Shown: positions 40,870 through 54,365 of the stretch, piece by piece
How positions within the stretch are numbered: the stretch's first letter is position 1
How the letters are laid out: each line of letters starts with the position of its first letter
NCBI RefSeq assembly: GCF_041260155.1
Contig: NC_091929.1
Coordinates: 25,048,080-25,112,079, forward strand
Direction: 5' to 3'
DNA: 64,000 nt
From: Ptychodera flava
Lineage: Eukaryota; Hemichordata; Enteropneusta; Ptychoderidae
Translations under genes and position numbers: made by a program
The notes under the pieces: model-generated
Told to the model about the DNA's origin: nothing
The model's input: the letters and a program-made list of their open reading frames with translations, nothing else
Database searches by the model: none

Positions 40870-40981
40870 AAACGAATGCTATTGCTCCAACGGAGAGTAA
40901 CGTAGTTTCTTTGAATTTTATGTCTAAATTAATGAATGGTTTGACGTTTCAACAGCTGGATATATGTGGTTCGACGTCAAC
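40870..40981 (+). promoter_or_regulatory. Conserved 5' flank of cluster gene 2
   Basis: Partner of 37848-37958, with the same ordered blocks immediately before the start codon. Confidence 0.5.
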
Positions 40982-43900
40982 ATGCAGAATTCCGTGCCGA
41001 ATGTGCTTAACCTCCTTGTAATTTATATACTTTTCAACGCGACGTTTAGTGGCGCCCAAACAGAGGAAGGTAAGGTTTTGAATCAAAATATATTATTTAC
41101 ATCGTAATGTACATTGCAGTTATATATTTGCATTGGCGAGAGATTTCATTGGCGTCATTAGATTGAGAACACATCAGAAAACTCAAAGAAAGCTCACAGT
41201 TGGCGGCCTGTTAAATTCTTGTGAACTCGATGATATTCAAGTATTAGTGTCGGCTAGCTATAAAAATTTTACATGTGAACAACAGTATTTAGAACCGTAA
41301 ATATTTCCTTCTATCAGCTGTAAAGTAACATGGTTGAATACAAACAATGGGAGTTTATAAATCCCCTTACACCTTAATCAATGGGCCTTTCTACTTCGCT
41401 GCTATAGTCGACTTAAGTGTAACTGAACTTTGACCCTCTCATAAATTGTTGTGGGCTGTAATTTCGCACTGGATCCAGCCGTGAGCTTGTATCTGATTGA
41501 CGCCCGAAGACAGGATCGTCGCTACGGGCCATTGTGATATCCGAGTGCTCTACAGATTACAGGATGATGTTGATGCTATCGTCCTATATCCGGGACTTTT
41601 GCAAGTGTTCACGAGCTGTTAATACTAATATGTGGTATTGCAATATGGGGCGCTGTTTCAGTTGGTTGTGGCATAGAGAAAGATAGATAGAGTGGCAACG
41701 GGTATTGTTTAAGGCGTGAAGCGGTTACGTAACCCATCCATGTTCGCCTCGCCTCAGGTTGCTTTCGCCTCTCTTTTCCGAACGGTGCCGACCATGAATC
41801 CTTCGGTAATTTTCGGAATTTCGCCAATTGTTAAGCGAAAGTATGCGGCAAAGTTTGTGTTGTTGTTGTCGTGTGGTGCTGGGCAGAATTGACGTGCTGG
41901 CGAAAACGGGAGTGTTTTGAGCTTCAGGAAAATGAGTTTTACCGTTTTAAAAATTCCTCTCATATTTTTATGAATATATAATGAGTGTATTTGAACCAAA
42001 TTTGAAAGTCTTTTATCGATACTGTCTGGTTTTACTCAATGGTTTACGGTCAGTCATACCGTCTTTTACACATGCGTCAAGGAAGGACATGTTTATGAAA
42101 CTGCTGGCGTGTTATGTTTTGATTGGCGTGAAGCAGTGTTTCTGGCCTGAGAGCTCACAAAGTAACTATGGTTGCTACGCGACTGGCAGTACGATGCCAT
42201 CTCGTCGTATTTTTCGCATAATCTCGTGTAATTATCAACCACAAACAAAGCCTCCAAAAAGTTTAACATAACACCTTTGAAGCTCATTTTAATATGAAAA
42301 GCCAATAGTCTACCGAGACGACCACGGAACAAAAGGCATGCAAGTGTTGCCACTCTGTCTATATGTTTCTCTGTGGTTCTGTGGGATCATGGTATCACAC
42401 CCGGTATAACGGTTACCCCAGAACACAATCACCACACACTCCCTGAATGATTAGTTTACTTCACAGATCCGTGGGTCACTGATTACATCTCGATATATTA
42501 GTACAAAAAATAATGAAAGAAATATATTTTACCTACATTTTTCCCAACCTGATTGTGTATTTCTGAAATAAATGGACAAATTTCTGCACTTGGTAGCCCG
42601 TTGGTGAAAAGACGGAGTGACTTAAAACTCAAATCCAAACGATAGCTCACTTGCCACGCAAACTTTGCGTAGTTATACACAGGAAAAAATCCGATATTTT
42701 CCTTGAAAGAAATTACATATAGAATGTTAGGTATAACGTTTGTTTCGAAGTTAAATAAACGGTACAGATTCGTGCCTCAGTCCTGCTGAATATTATGCAT
42801 GTCGCCCAGCTGAGTTACCGTGGCATGTGTGACCTCGATATAACCCTACGCCAAACAGTCGTTGACTCCCTCAAAGGGGCGTATTCCAGCCTACCAGTTT
42901 TAACACAAAGTTGGAAATATATTCAAGGCTATATTATGCTTGAAATAATGACGTATGTTCCAAGGCTTTTGCCGTGCGGTACACTGAATAAATACATCAT
43001 GTCGTACTGCGAATTTTTGAACGATGAACAATGAATTTTTATTCTAAACTAGAATTAACTTGTCATCATTTACATTACGTATTGTACTCGACGCATTGTG
43101 GTAGCAAGGCCAATGACAACAATATTGTGGTGGTATGCACCCCGAAAGTGAAGGACTTAAACTTTCGCGAAAACATTCTTCACCAAACTTTCAACAACCC
43201 TCTCAATTTGATACCCAAGAAACAAAAGACCTCACTTTTACCAATATTTGGAATTCAAAATTGCTCACGTCCCTATGGTAACTCATTCGGAAATTAAACT
43301 TTCGACTATCTAAAAACGGGGAGTGAATATTTTGCACTGAAATTGGAAATAGGTTTTGAGCTATGGTATTGAAGTTTTGTAGGTATAGTCAGAACATGTA
43401 AACTCATCTCCTTTAATTTTTACAATTCACTTGTTTTATTCAATTCTGTAATTTTTAATATTGCAACTTTAAGCTATGGGCACCTAACATTTGACAAACC
43501 TGAACAATAAAACGACCCCCTTCTCCAACATAAGTTCAGATCTTGGTTAGTTTGAGACCTTTAAAATGAGTCCCCACAATTGGTAGACCACAGGAAAGCA
43601 TTGAAAAAATACTGAGAACCCGGATGGACATTTATGTCTTTAAGGAACATTCCACCTTAATATTTACCTTGATTGTACTTGTAACAAAATGACAAAATTA
43701 AAATAAGTTCAATGCAATTAAGAAAAAGCAACTTCAAATAAGGGCTAATGTGCAGCGCTGAATAAGATCTGACCCAATTGGGTAGCTGAATCTTACCAAT
43801 ATAATGAAAACAATACAAATAGACTCCCTAAGTGGCTGTGAATAGTGAAAATGGACCAATCAGAGAAAGAGCTTATTCAAGTTGCACATCAGCAACGTCA

Positions 43901-44897
43901 AATAACGTTGGGTTTGGTGTATGCTATTGTAAGTGTACTTGTTTGTTTCGCTATTTCTGTATATATAACTGATAAGCCACACAACCATTACTGAAGTACG
44001 ATGTACTCTCGGTGTGCAACGGCAATTCAATCTCCCCATACACTGTGAAATCACTAATAAGTGCCATTACTTACAGGGCTCAACCTTTGTTGAGATTTTC
44101 TCTATTGCACTTCATGCACACTGTCTTCAGTCTGGAATTCGTGTCTTGAAGGAATTTTGTTTCTTTGATAGCACCGACCGGGAAACCAGTATTAACAGAT
44201 GAAGGTACTAACGTGAGTCATTCTACTTCTGCAGTGACTACTGTTATTCCAGGTAAGAGCAAGTACAAATATGATTTCATAGAGATACAGTTCATATATC
44301 TCATAAAAATTGATATACCGCGACAATTTATCTGCTGTTACTGAAGTACAGTATAACCTTTATGAAACTCGAATATAAAACCGATATGAGATACTTTGGC
44401 GGAAGACTTTAAGGAGAAAAGGGCTCTTTAAAGGTTCGAAATTTACAGAATAAAAGTACAATACCGGCCCATTTTTACTGAGAAAGGACAGATATATAAT
44501 TCCCCGGGATTTTTAAAGTGAATTGTAAGTTCTTGCAGGGCTTCTTTTGACATCGGTCATTACTCTGAGCTGGTGTTACGAAATTCAATTTTGATATGAG
44601 AGACAAACACAGACACGCACACAGACACAGAGAGACAGAGAGACAGAACTTAATTTTATGATCTTGCAATATCAAGTAATTAAATTATGTGCTGTGTTTC
44701 CTTAACTTGTTTCATAGCTTTTTTAGCTTTGTGTTACAGATTCCAAGACACTCCCTACTGCAGTACTTGTAACTTTAATAGTAGCTGGAACATGTGGTGC
44801 ACTTTTGCTAGTGGGTTGTGCGATTTGGATAATCAGGAGGGAAAGAAGGCAGTTTCAAAGAGTTCCCATGCAGGACCGGGCAACGCAAAACACGTGA
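40982..44897 (+). CDS. Cluster gene 2: signal peptide, stalk and transmembrane protein without visible Ig domain
   Basis: Exons 40982-41069, 44172-44252 and 44740-44897, all phase 1 at the junctions. Exon 1: MQNSVPNVLNLLVIYILFNA then TFSGAQTEEG, a signal peptide. Exon 2: APTGKPVLTDEGTNVSHSTS then AVTTVIPG, a Ser/Thr-rich stalk with one sequon. Exon 3: DSKTLPTAVLV, helix LIVAGTCGALLLVGCAIWII, RRERRQFQRV, tail MQDRATQNT. Joined length about 108 residues. The 3.1 kb intron between exons 1 and 2 shows no Ig exon, only dispersed repeats. Splice sites are good and the frame is open throughout, so this is the better candidate for a working short form. Expected at the cell surface; function unknown. 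Confidence 0.6.
43110..43300 (+). repeat. Dispersed repeat shared with 52140-52330
   Basis: gtatgcaccccgaaagtgaa, ggacttaaactttcg and aatttgatacccaagaaac recur at 52140-52230. Also gives rise to an 88-codon frame that is not a gene. Confidence 0.6.
43440..43530 (+). mobile_element. Diverged MITE fragment (family of 4640-4860)
   Basis: taatattgcaactttaagct and atgggcacctaac match gtaatatcgcaatattcagc and atggcacctataa inside the intact MITE. No end is preserved. Confidence 0.4.
44608..44648. repeat. CACA/GAGACA microsatellite
   Basis: Simple repeat upstream of the transmembrane exon of gene 2, positionally equivalent to those of genes 1 and 4. Confidence 0.75.
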
Positions 44898-45756
44898 TAA
44901 CGAGAAAACATTTGAAAAGTGTGAAATCTATAGCCTTGTTTTGATTGTCGATATTGATCAGGTGTTGGCGATGAATTCTACCGTTACTGATGGTAAAATT
45001 CAAATAAGCTTCCACCGCTGACGCTTTTACCGATGATTTTTTAAAGTACAGTAAAACCTGATTAAATTGAACCCTTCAGGGACTGAGAAAATGGTTCAGT
45101 TTGGAGAGGTGTCTGGTTTATAGGGGTCATTTTAACATAGAGTTCCATTGGAATGGAACCGGGTAAAGGGTTCAGTTTAGATAGGTTTCCGGTTTAGAAA
45201 GGTTCGGTTAAAACAGTTTCACATTAACATAATCCTTTCGCACTCGATGACCATGAAGAATGAAAGCTGGAAATAATACAAGGTCAGAACTATGTTACCT
45301 AACACCTATGATCATGATTTCGCCAATCTCACAATCTGGCTTACCAGCCCGCAGTGCCCTGAAATCTGCCAAAATACGCGGTTTTCAGAACCTGTCCACT
45401 AAACTTAACTTTTTATTAATTTGTAACCATAAAAACTAAGTGGATATATTTTCCAACTGCAACTACGTTTGAATTAGATGCAATATTGAATCAGAAAAAT
45501 CAGAAAATATCAGTCGACTAATAAACATTTTACATTGGCAAACTTTGTAAATGTTTGAAAGTTCATTAAATAAGACGTTGGACAATTCGATAAACTATCA
45601 CAGCATTTTATTTCTACGAAGGGTTACGCATATGCACTTTAAATAAATGTAATATAATGGCTTGAGCTTGGAATTAAATTGAGGCTTTTCCTTGCAATGT
45701 CCCGGCCTAGCCGAGAGCATTTAGCTGTGTTACACACATAACTGTATATTAATAAA
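44898..45756 (+). other. 3' UTR of cluster gene 2 with polyadenylation signal
   Basis: Ends with ttccttgcaatgtcccggcc, tagccgagagc and then AATAAA at 45751-45756. The same ordered blocks follow genes 3 and 4. The segment 45047-45240 is an inserted repeat (see below). Confidence 0.6.
45047..45240. mobile_element. Possible pogo-like MITE remnant
   Basis: Starts acagtaaaacctgattaaat, similar to pogo/Tigger terminal sequence CAGTARAACCT, followed by iterated ggtttagataggt / ggtttagaaaggt boxes. No coding part; the family call is tentative. Confidence 0.3.
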
Positions 45757-46429
45757 ACAATATTCCATTCAAGAAAGTTGCACTGGAGTATCGTTACATC
45801 GAATCGAATATACAGGTAGATGGCGCGTCGATATTGAAAGGCCTGTTAGTTTTCTCAAACCATGAGGAAACTTGAAACTATAGTATATTTTATTTGTACC
45901 CTTTCGTAGCAAGAATGCAATAGGGAGTCACTGTGCTAAATTCGATGCTAGCAAATAATAACCGATTCTTGAAAATCATGATGGCCATCATTCACATCCC
46001 TCGGAATACACGCAGTGGTAAAAGTACATATTTTTTTTCAGAATAAGCTTGTGAAAAATTTCCTTTCGATATGAGCTTGAAACGGACTACCTTCACAAGT
46101 GGTAGACCAAAACAGTATTAAGAAAGTTTGCCAGTCCGAGCGCCCTCTACAGGAAAGCAATATCGACCATCACCATGCCGAACAATCACATTATGTGTAT
46201 GAAATTAAGGTGTTTTAAAAACAGCGGGAAGAAGTGAAGTCTTTGAGATTAATTCAGTTCACAGGCTTTGCCTGAAATGAATAAGCTTGACGACAGTTTA
46301 ACGAGATGACTGTTTATCACGCCACCGAATGAGCTCCCTGTCAATAAATTGTGACCCATGGCCAGAAAGGCCCGATTGCTAACCTTACTGACCGAAAGAA
46401 CAGAAGTTGTTTATTTAAGATTTGAGTGA

Positions 46430-46690
46430 CCTCAAAAGGGAGGGCAACGTGTTACCCAGCATGCATCTACTGCCACGGTGGGGTGCACGGTACGGCGTCA
46501 TGGCGGCCTGGAAGATGGCATGCACGGACCCCTTGCGAGATCATGACATGCATCGGGCAACGTGGTTTCACGGTCCCTCCGGATCCTCGAAAGCAGCCCC
46601 CAAATAAAAGCAAACCAACAGGCCTGGCGGGCGTACAACTGCGCTAGGGGCATTCTTAGGCGGCTGCCGCCATGTATTCTACAGACTAAA
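46430..46690. other. GC-rich insert in intergenic DNA
   Basis: About 260 bases of clearly higher GC between flanks that align with the next intergenic region (53635-53770). The counterpart lacks this segment, so it is an insertion. Family not recognised; it includes gcggctgccgccatgt and no conserved frame. Confidence 0.45.
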
Positions 46691-49145
46691 GAACTACAAT
46701 GCAATCATGCATAGTTCAAAGGCCACAGTTCAACATCGGTCACAAATAACGCAAACTTTTTTATGTCGGTTTGGTTCCAATATGCCAAAAAAGTCTGCAA
46801 AACTAAGTGTTCATATACATTTTGTGACTTTACTCAAACGCGCTCTTTAGCAAACGATGGACGATTTCTAAAACAAATTGCCCGATTTATTAATTACTAT
46901 TTATTGTAAACATCATTAACATGACAAATTAACTGTATTTTGTTAATTCAAACATCAATATTTTTTGACAGCAGTTCCAAAAAGCTAATCACTTTCCTGA
47001 ATGGGGACTACTACTCAGCACAGAAAACTAATGTAACGGAGAAGTTAGGGGAAGTACGGACTGGATCATTTGGTCAGGGGCGGGGGGGGGGGAGATTGAC
47101 TATGGAGCAAAATGCATTTTTTTCTCTCTAATTCAACAAGGATTGTTTTGATATCAACCGTTTTCAACTGTGTGAATTTCTTTCCCATCAGTTTCCCCTT
47201 TAGAAGGATCGTTTTTCGATCGCACATACGCAAGCTGAAATGTAAATATTAAGTGCTCTTTTCTAACTATGCTTTTCTTCACATGACTTGACAAAATTTA
47301 AAAAAGTCAAGGTTTACGTTAAACTTCTGGCATAGGAGCAGCCTTTCCTACAGCAAAATTACTGATGGACACAAATCAGAAGTCATTTATGTCTCAATCT
47401 GTAAGATAACCACTACCACTGTTAGTGATTAGGTTTGTTTTAAGTATTCGTCTGAATAACATGTGTCTGAAACTGACCAAACGTTTTAAAATACTGCGGA
47501 TGAATCTAGCTAGTAAAATACTGATATCACACAATTAATTTGATTACGTAGGGTGATTAGGAGGGTTATGAAGATTGTCTCTCTCCTGATACAAAAAAAC
47601 TTTGAATTTTACATCACCAAAAATGGATTATTTAGTGGCAATTTTAAGTATTTTGAACACTTTTATGAAGACTCAAAATGAATTAGATGCAAAATAATTC
47701 TCTCAGTATTACCTTTTCAACAGAGACAAGTGAACATCCCGAATAGAAAGGAAATATATATTAGGAGTACTTAATGCAAAGAAATGCATGTTATTGCAAA
47801 GAAATCAAAATGTAGCTTCTGCATAATTATGTATACGCTACATAAGTGCTCTGGATTCCTTATTTTTAAAGTTTGTGTAACACGCTGGTTGAAATTCAGG
47901 AATATATGGCTATTAATCTTGCAATGCTGCTTCTATTTTGTAATAAACAGGTGCATCCTATAGCATGCTTTACACGACAAATAAATCTCAAAGTAAACAT
48001 AATTAAGACATTTAAGGTCATTTATAGCTAATTCTTGCACCCTTGTCGAACCACTGTCACATCGCATTTTATATGTTGTGCCTGAAATTGTCGAACACTG
48101 GTAAAAAGAGTTTTTGAAACATTCAACATGGATGTGAGTGCGAGAACCACTCTACATACAACACATACTTTTGCTGACAAGTCATGATAAGCCTGGCACA
48201 TTGTCATCTTATAGAACGACAATAAGCACACAATATCCGGTGGACAAGCTTACTTGGGTATTCAAAATGTTTTCAGGTGTAAGAATGATGAGAAACCCTG
48301 GGTACATGGAAAGAAACAGCATAAGTGTTAGTTAAAATATTAATTAAATCAGGGCATAAGTTATGGAATAAATTGTAATGAATTCAAATGTAATGAAATG
48401 TTGTCACAAAACGGTGTCTCGAAATGAAAGATGTTATGAAAATATGGCGTCCGAAGGGCGCACCAACATTTAAAGATATTATAAAAGTGGTAGGCACACA
48501 AGAAATTTAAGATTGTAAAATGGGCCGTCTGGGGAGAAAAACTGAAAAGTAAAGACTGAGTGTAACTCTCCGTACTTAATTAACTATATAACTGCTATGA
48601 AGCTCTGTATTTTTCATCATAACTTGCTTGGATTTTTAAATCTTCCAAGCTGCCCATGATATCATATGATTTAGCTCTAGGAATAAACGTGATTTTTCTT
48701 GAAATGAGAACGGCTTCTAACAGTGTTTTAACATACCAATCAATAATCTACATTCTTCTCTATCAAAATGTGTGATTTTATCTCGGTCTGGCGCTATTTG
48801 TGACTAAAAAAATAGATCATTTTACACTAGCCAAAATGCTTGATATACAACACTATCACACATATACTGACGCTGTACATTTGTCAATGAACAAGTGTTG
48901 TATACACTTAGTGTGGAAAGATCTGCATTGCGTATACTCATGATCTGCATAGATATACGCTACGTATATCAACGTATTGATATGTTCCATATACAAAGAT
49001 ATACATAACGTATACCATTAATTTTGTGTTGCATATACGTCCATGTACGTAAATATACTGAACTCATATCATGCATTTTGCCCAGTGTTAAAAAAAAAAC
49101 TTTACCAGTGTGCTGATTCAGTCACAGCCAACCAAGAATTATTTA
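46691..49145. other. Intergenic, nothing recognised
   Basis: AT-rich. A G-run (gcggggggggg) occurs near 47085. From 48880 to 49080 there is a cluster of GTATAC/ATATACG steps without clear periodicity. No gene. Confidence 0.35.
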
Positions 49146-49149
49146 AAAT

Positions 49150-49345
49150 ATTTGCTGTTTGACCCTTTGACAACATGACGTTTGTTCATATCAAGATCTA
49201 AACAATGAAATTCATCGAACATTAACTGATAAGTCTGCATAAGGTTGATTGTCAATGTGTCAGCTTAAGTCCACACAGTGATACAACAAAACCAGAAGTA
49301 ACTTCTCAAAAGTGCCGGTAAAGCACACTTTACGAATCTCAGCTG
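49150..49345 (+). promoter_or_regulatory. Conserved 5' flank of cluster gene 3
   Basis: gtttgacccttt, caatgaaattcatcgaacat, taagtccacacagt recur before gene 4 at 54366-54500. Probably promoter and 5' UTR. Confidence 0.5.
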
Positions 49346-52300
49346 ATGCCTAATACAAGTACAGTCGTGGTAACGATAGTTACAGTGTTTTCATAATCAC
49401 ATGGACTTTCTTCGATACAGGTATGTCGTCTTATGTTGATATATACTATGGCCCCAAGATATGAGCATATTTACATATATGATGGGTTGTCCTCGTCAAT
49501 ACTGTTCATGTTTTAATGACATCAGTCCATATAAAAAAGGTTTCAAAAAAGCCGACGTGCTCAAGATTATTTCAGTACAGTGAGCCAAATATATGGCCTT
49601 CATCGGATTGATCTCGTGCTCTCTATAAGTCCGGTAACATACCAAACGTTGTACTTTAATCAGATTAAGTAATATTATTTCACAATTACAAACAGAATGT
49701 CACATGACGACCCCTTCCATAAAATCTTTCAACAAACAAGAACCGACGTTTATGCGCCCCGCCATATTCGTTTGTAGTTCGTTGCTGTCGCTTGCCAGCG
49801 GCTTACGTTGAGGTTCTAGCTTACATGATAGACATATCTTAAGTGAACTATATATAAATATTGCTGATTAAATATTAACTTTCCGGACTGGAATACAAAC
49901 GGCAGACAAAAGAGAAAATATCAAATGAACATTCATTGATAATATTTACAGATTGTAATGTTCGGATTAAGAAATATGTTTTAAGCCGCCACGTGCAAAA
50001 ATTGAGAAAGTAGAAAGAAGAAAACATTCTTGAAGAAGAATGCCTTAAACAGTTTTATATTTTTTCCTCATCGAACACGCTGCCCTTGGTGTTCAACTTT
50101 AAACTGCAAACTGTCGGGACAGATGGATTAACATGTAATAACTTTCACTCCGTATGACGTTATAATACTTCGGCAGGTCGATGACATTCTTGAAACAGCA
50201 AAAATTATATAACTTTTCAATTGAGTTTCCCAAGACGTTGCACTTCAAACTAGACAACTATTGTATTATTCTGTTGTCTACAATTGTTAGGAGGTGACAG
50301 TGACAGGACATTTTCAATATTAAGTGACACAGCTAATCTCAGATGCCCGGTCAGTAATAATAATAAAATAAACGTCAACGATGAAATAAAGGGATATGAA
50401 CTAAGTTACCGAAGGGGGCGTTTATTGCGGCATTACACGAAGGCGGCAATCGATCTTACATATCGTCAATGGAAAGTACACTATCAAGGTTTCAAGTAGA
50501 ACATCATAGTTGATTCGAAATACCACACAGTCGGACGCAGGTCAATATATCTATCGTGTGAGAATACGTCCGTCCTTTCAAAGACAGCACGTTACCCTGT
50601 TTGTGTCCGGTAAGTGATGTCTTTTTATGTAAATTCTTTAACCCTATGTCCCGTTGGGTATTCCCATAGAGAAGACGAAGTTATGGATATGTACCGTCAG
50701 AATGGAACACTTTTTCACGAAAAAAAAAACGCTAAGCGTGGGCCGATAACAAGCTAATATTTCCACGCTTTAACGGTACATCCCGTCTGAAAAATATCAA
50801 AAGTATCCCTACTGGGCTCACTGTACACGTTTCTGATACTTTCGTGTAGACATGTCACCTCCTCACACCACTCATAACTATGCCAAGAAGATGGATCCAC
50901 AAAGGATTACACTGCATTCTAAAATTGGATTCTCCTAGGATACTTAAGAATCCCCGGGGAATCCATTGTGAATTCTAGTGATGGATTCTTAGTAGAAACA
51001 AACGTGGGTTTTAGTGTATATTGTAAGAATCCACCAAAATGTATTCTGCTATAGCGCTCTGGATAACATTTCACATGGTGCATGAATGGCTTTTTAAATA
51101 ATTGAGTCATTACGAATTTTACACATTTGAATGACTTCGCAGATATTTTATTAGAGTCAATGGTTGACGGAATGATGACGAATTGTCTATCTTACTCTAA
51201 TGAATGATTTATCTCCTGTAGAAAAGTCATCGATTGTCCATAAATACACTGAAATATCATTTAACTATACTGCACTTTGAATTGCCCTCAATCTGTTTTT
51301 ATATAGCCCTCAATTTTTTTAACTTCATATGCCTTCTACACTATGAGCGTGGTTGATTAGAATTTCATGATAATTGCATGCTTAATAGTATTCCATTTTT
51401 ATATATCGATTGCGGATTTCGACGTCACGAACCACGAGCTTTTGAAATTAAATAAATGGTTTCACATGCTTGCGTTTGTTTTCAGAGCCCTTCAACATTG
51501 AGTTGCACGTATCCGGCAGCGTAGGGAGACATTGACCTACTCATTGTAAACAGGACAATCGGATCCACTTTGAAAGCTAATTGCAGCGCCATATTCACAA
51601 CTCCATATGGCATTTTAAATCTCAAATGGACCGCGAATAAAACTGTACACAGTAATCAACGCATACGGGACAACTACCTAAACGTTACATTAGGTGATGG
51701 TTATGCTGCATTCTCTGAGCTGACATTGGTCAATATCAGTCGTGCTGATTCTGGCCTTCACACTTGCCGAGCCTTTTACGACGACAAACGGGCCAGTAAT
51801 GTCAAAAAGGCTTTCTATCTCCAAGTTCAAACAACAGGTTAGACATTTTCCCATGGCATAATTTCAACATTCGTTTCTATGAAGGCTTGACATGATATGG
51901 AGAAAAATAGTTGTAAAGTGACCGTCTCGGCAAGAAAGTTGATAAGGCAAAATTAAAACTATAATATGGATGGTTAGGTAAGCAGTCGAAATACGAGCTT
52001 TTTTGACGATAAACAATATTTTTTGGTCTTGACCAATATGTCATTATTTACTTTCTGTATTGTATTCAATATATTGTGCTGGCAAGACTAGTGCTCTGTA
52101 GCCGTTTCTATACGAAAATAAATGACAGCATTGTTAAGGTGTATGCGCCTCGAAAGTGAAGGATTTAAGTTTTGCTCAAACTTTCCTCAATGGAACTTCC
52201 GACCATCCTCTTAATTTGATACCACAAAAACAAAAACACCTGACTTGTACCGACATTTGAAATTTAAAATGGCCCACATCTCTGTGTTCTCTCATGGGAC

Positions 52301-52625
52301 ATTAAATTTCCTATTTTGAATAAGTTCAGGTATGTCATAAAAACACCTGACTTGTACCGACATTTGAAATTTAAAATGGCCCACATCTCTGTGTTCTCTC
52401 ATGGGACATTAAATTTCCTATTTTGAATAAGTTCAGGTATGTCATAACTTTTGCTTTTGTCTTACCGATTCCAGGACACTTTCTACCCCAGTACTTGTAA
52501 TTATCCTAGTGGCTGCAACGTGCGCTACACTTGTATTAGTGGGTTGTGCAATTTGGGTAATCGGGAGGGTAAGAAATAAGTATCAAGAAGTCTCGACGCA
52601 GGACCGGACAACACACAACAAATGA
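49346..52625 (+). pseudogene. Cluster gene 3: two-Ig transmembrane protein, decayed
   Basis: Same layout as gene 4: signal peptide exon 49346-49420, Ig1 50291-50609, Ig2 51486-51837, transmembrane/tail 52468-52625. Marks of decay compared with gene 4: the signal exon is one base shorter and runs into TAA after MPNTSTVVVTIVTVFS; Ig1 is seven bases shorter than gene 4's exon and ends early; Ig2 lacks eight bases after SGSV and hits TGA; the Ig2 donor is GTTAGA; the transmembrane exon acceptor is CCG where the others have CAG. Ig2 beyond the gap is well kept (KANCSAIF, LNLKW, SRADSGLHTC), as is the helix VIILVAATCATLVLVGCAIW with tail TQDRTTHNK. Decay therefore looks fairly recent. Confidence 0.75.
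52232..52445 (+). repeat. Perfect 107-bp tandem duplication
   Basis: The segment beginning aaaacacctgacttgtaccg is repeated exactly, 107 bases apart, in the last intron of gene 3. Identity implies a very recent event or an assembly artefact. Confidence 0.9.
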
Positions 52626-53279
52626 TATCGAGAAAAGTGTTGAACAGTGGAAAAGTCTATAGCGTTTGGATTGTTGATATTGATCAGCTTTTGGCTAATC
52701 ATCGGGAAAAGAGCCAGAATTAGTTTATGGCGCTTTTCCGATGATCGATAACAAAGTATCATAATCCTCTTGCACTTTGCTATCCTGAAGACTGAAAGAT
52801 TGAAGTGATTCAAGGTCCGAACTATGCTTGCAAGCACCTTTGATTTGACTGTTCCCATAGACTGACGTTCCAGCAGTGCCCTAAAATTTGTCAAATAAGG
52901 AGCCTTCAAAACCACTGGATTTAAGTTGGTATTGACTTGAAACCATAAAACTAATGAATTTCTTTTCCAAACGTACCTTCTTTGGACTTGGACTTGACAC
53001 TGAATCGTAAACGTCTGAATATATCAGTCGATATAAATGAACATTGTACGCTTATTCCGTAAATGTTTGAGAATTCGTTTCAAAAGGAGTTGAACACTTT
53101 AAGGCAACAATAACATTTCATTTCTACAAAGGGTCGCGTATAAGCACACTTGTAAATAATCGTAAGATGATTATATGTATGATGTATTGACTTTGGATTT
53201 AAATGTAGGCTTCGCCTTGTAATGTCCCGGCATAGTCGAGATCTTCTCTATTATGTTTCTCATATAATTGTATAATAAA
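52626..53279 (+). other. 3' UTR-like region of gene 3 with AATAAA
   Basis: Contains the conserved blocks atttcatttctacaaagggt, cacttgtaaataatcgtaag and tgatgta, then ttgtaatgtcccggcatagt and AATAAA at 53274-53279. Confidence 0.65.
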
Positions 53280-53454
53280 ACAAAGTAGTTTATTCAAGAA
53301 ACTTGTATTTACGTGCCCTTATATCAAATTGAATATTAACTCAGAACTCGCCTCAAAATTCAAAGATTTTATTTTTTGTTCAAACATTTCTTGAGGAAAC
53401 TTTTATCACAGTTTTAATGGGTGCGTGGCATAAGGGTCAGTGGGTTATCTTTGT

Positions 53455-54200
53455 GTAGCGCCTTCTACAGAAAGGTAATATCAAAAACCACCATGCATCA
53501 CACTTTTAATGTGAATGGAATTAAATAAGTTGTTTTACTTGTGGAATGGCAGCAGAAGTAAAAGAAAACAAGTCTTCTAGATTAAGGTCAATTTTCAGGC
53601 ATATCTTTGAATGAATAAGCATGCCGACTGTTTTACGAGATTGTTGTCTGTCATACTCTCAACGATCTTTCTGTCAACAGATAATGACCCAGAAAAGCCC
53701 CCATTACTGGCCTTACTGACAAGATGATTAGAACAGAAGTCATTTTTAAGCGAATGTTCGTTCAAGCACTCAGTAAACGTATAATCACTGCACGCAGTCC
53801 ACAAACACTAGTGACTTTTGACCTTTTCTGTAATCTCGGCTTCGGTAGTTGCCAAGCGACAAAATAACAATATGGCGCCCCATGAAAAACGGAGACGCTG
53901 GCTTGCTTCAGGTCGCAAATTAGCGCAAATCTTAACCAAAAAGAGTCCTGTTTTCCTATGACAAATTGTCTCCAAAAGACTTTCATTTATGTTTGATGAT
54001 TGTATTCAAATGCGCTCTTTAAGTTCGAGGGTTAACCATTTCATACAAATCATTGCTTGATTTATAATTATAATTTTTGTAATTAATATTTTATTTTTCG
54101 ATAGCCGTACCAAATGTATGTTAATGTCATGAGGTTTGGACGATTTGGAAATGTTGCAGGAAAATGATGGAACTGCGATTAAATATGATTCTCCTTCAAT
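53455..54200 (+). repeat. Duplicated intergenic segment between genes 3 and 4
   Basis: Aligns with 46136-46900 after gene 2 (ggccttactgac, agaacagaagt, gcgctcttta), apart from the insert at 46430-46690. Shows that the duplicated unit covers whole genes plus spacers. Confidence 0.55.
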
Positions 54201-54365
54201 GAAAATAGTTTTACACTGCGAACCGTACCAATAATTTACATTCTTTTGTTAATATATATGTTTTTACCAAGTTTTCTACCTACTGGTAATGTGAAAGACA
54301 ACATTTTCCTTAAACATCGGCTAATTTAGACGTAGCCACCAACATTGATTTAAAATATTATGGTT

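Noticed and set aside
43031-43297. 88-codon frame in the intron of gene 2
   Set aside because: Falls on a dispersed repeat also found at 52.1 kb, where the frame is not kept.
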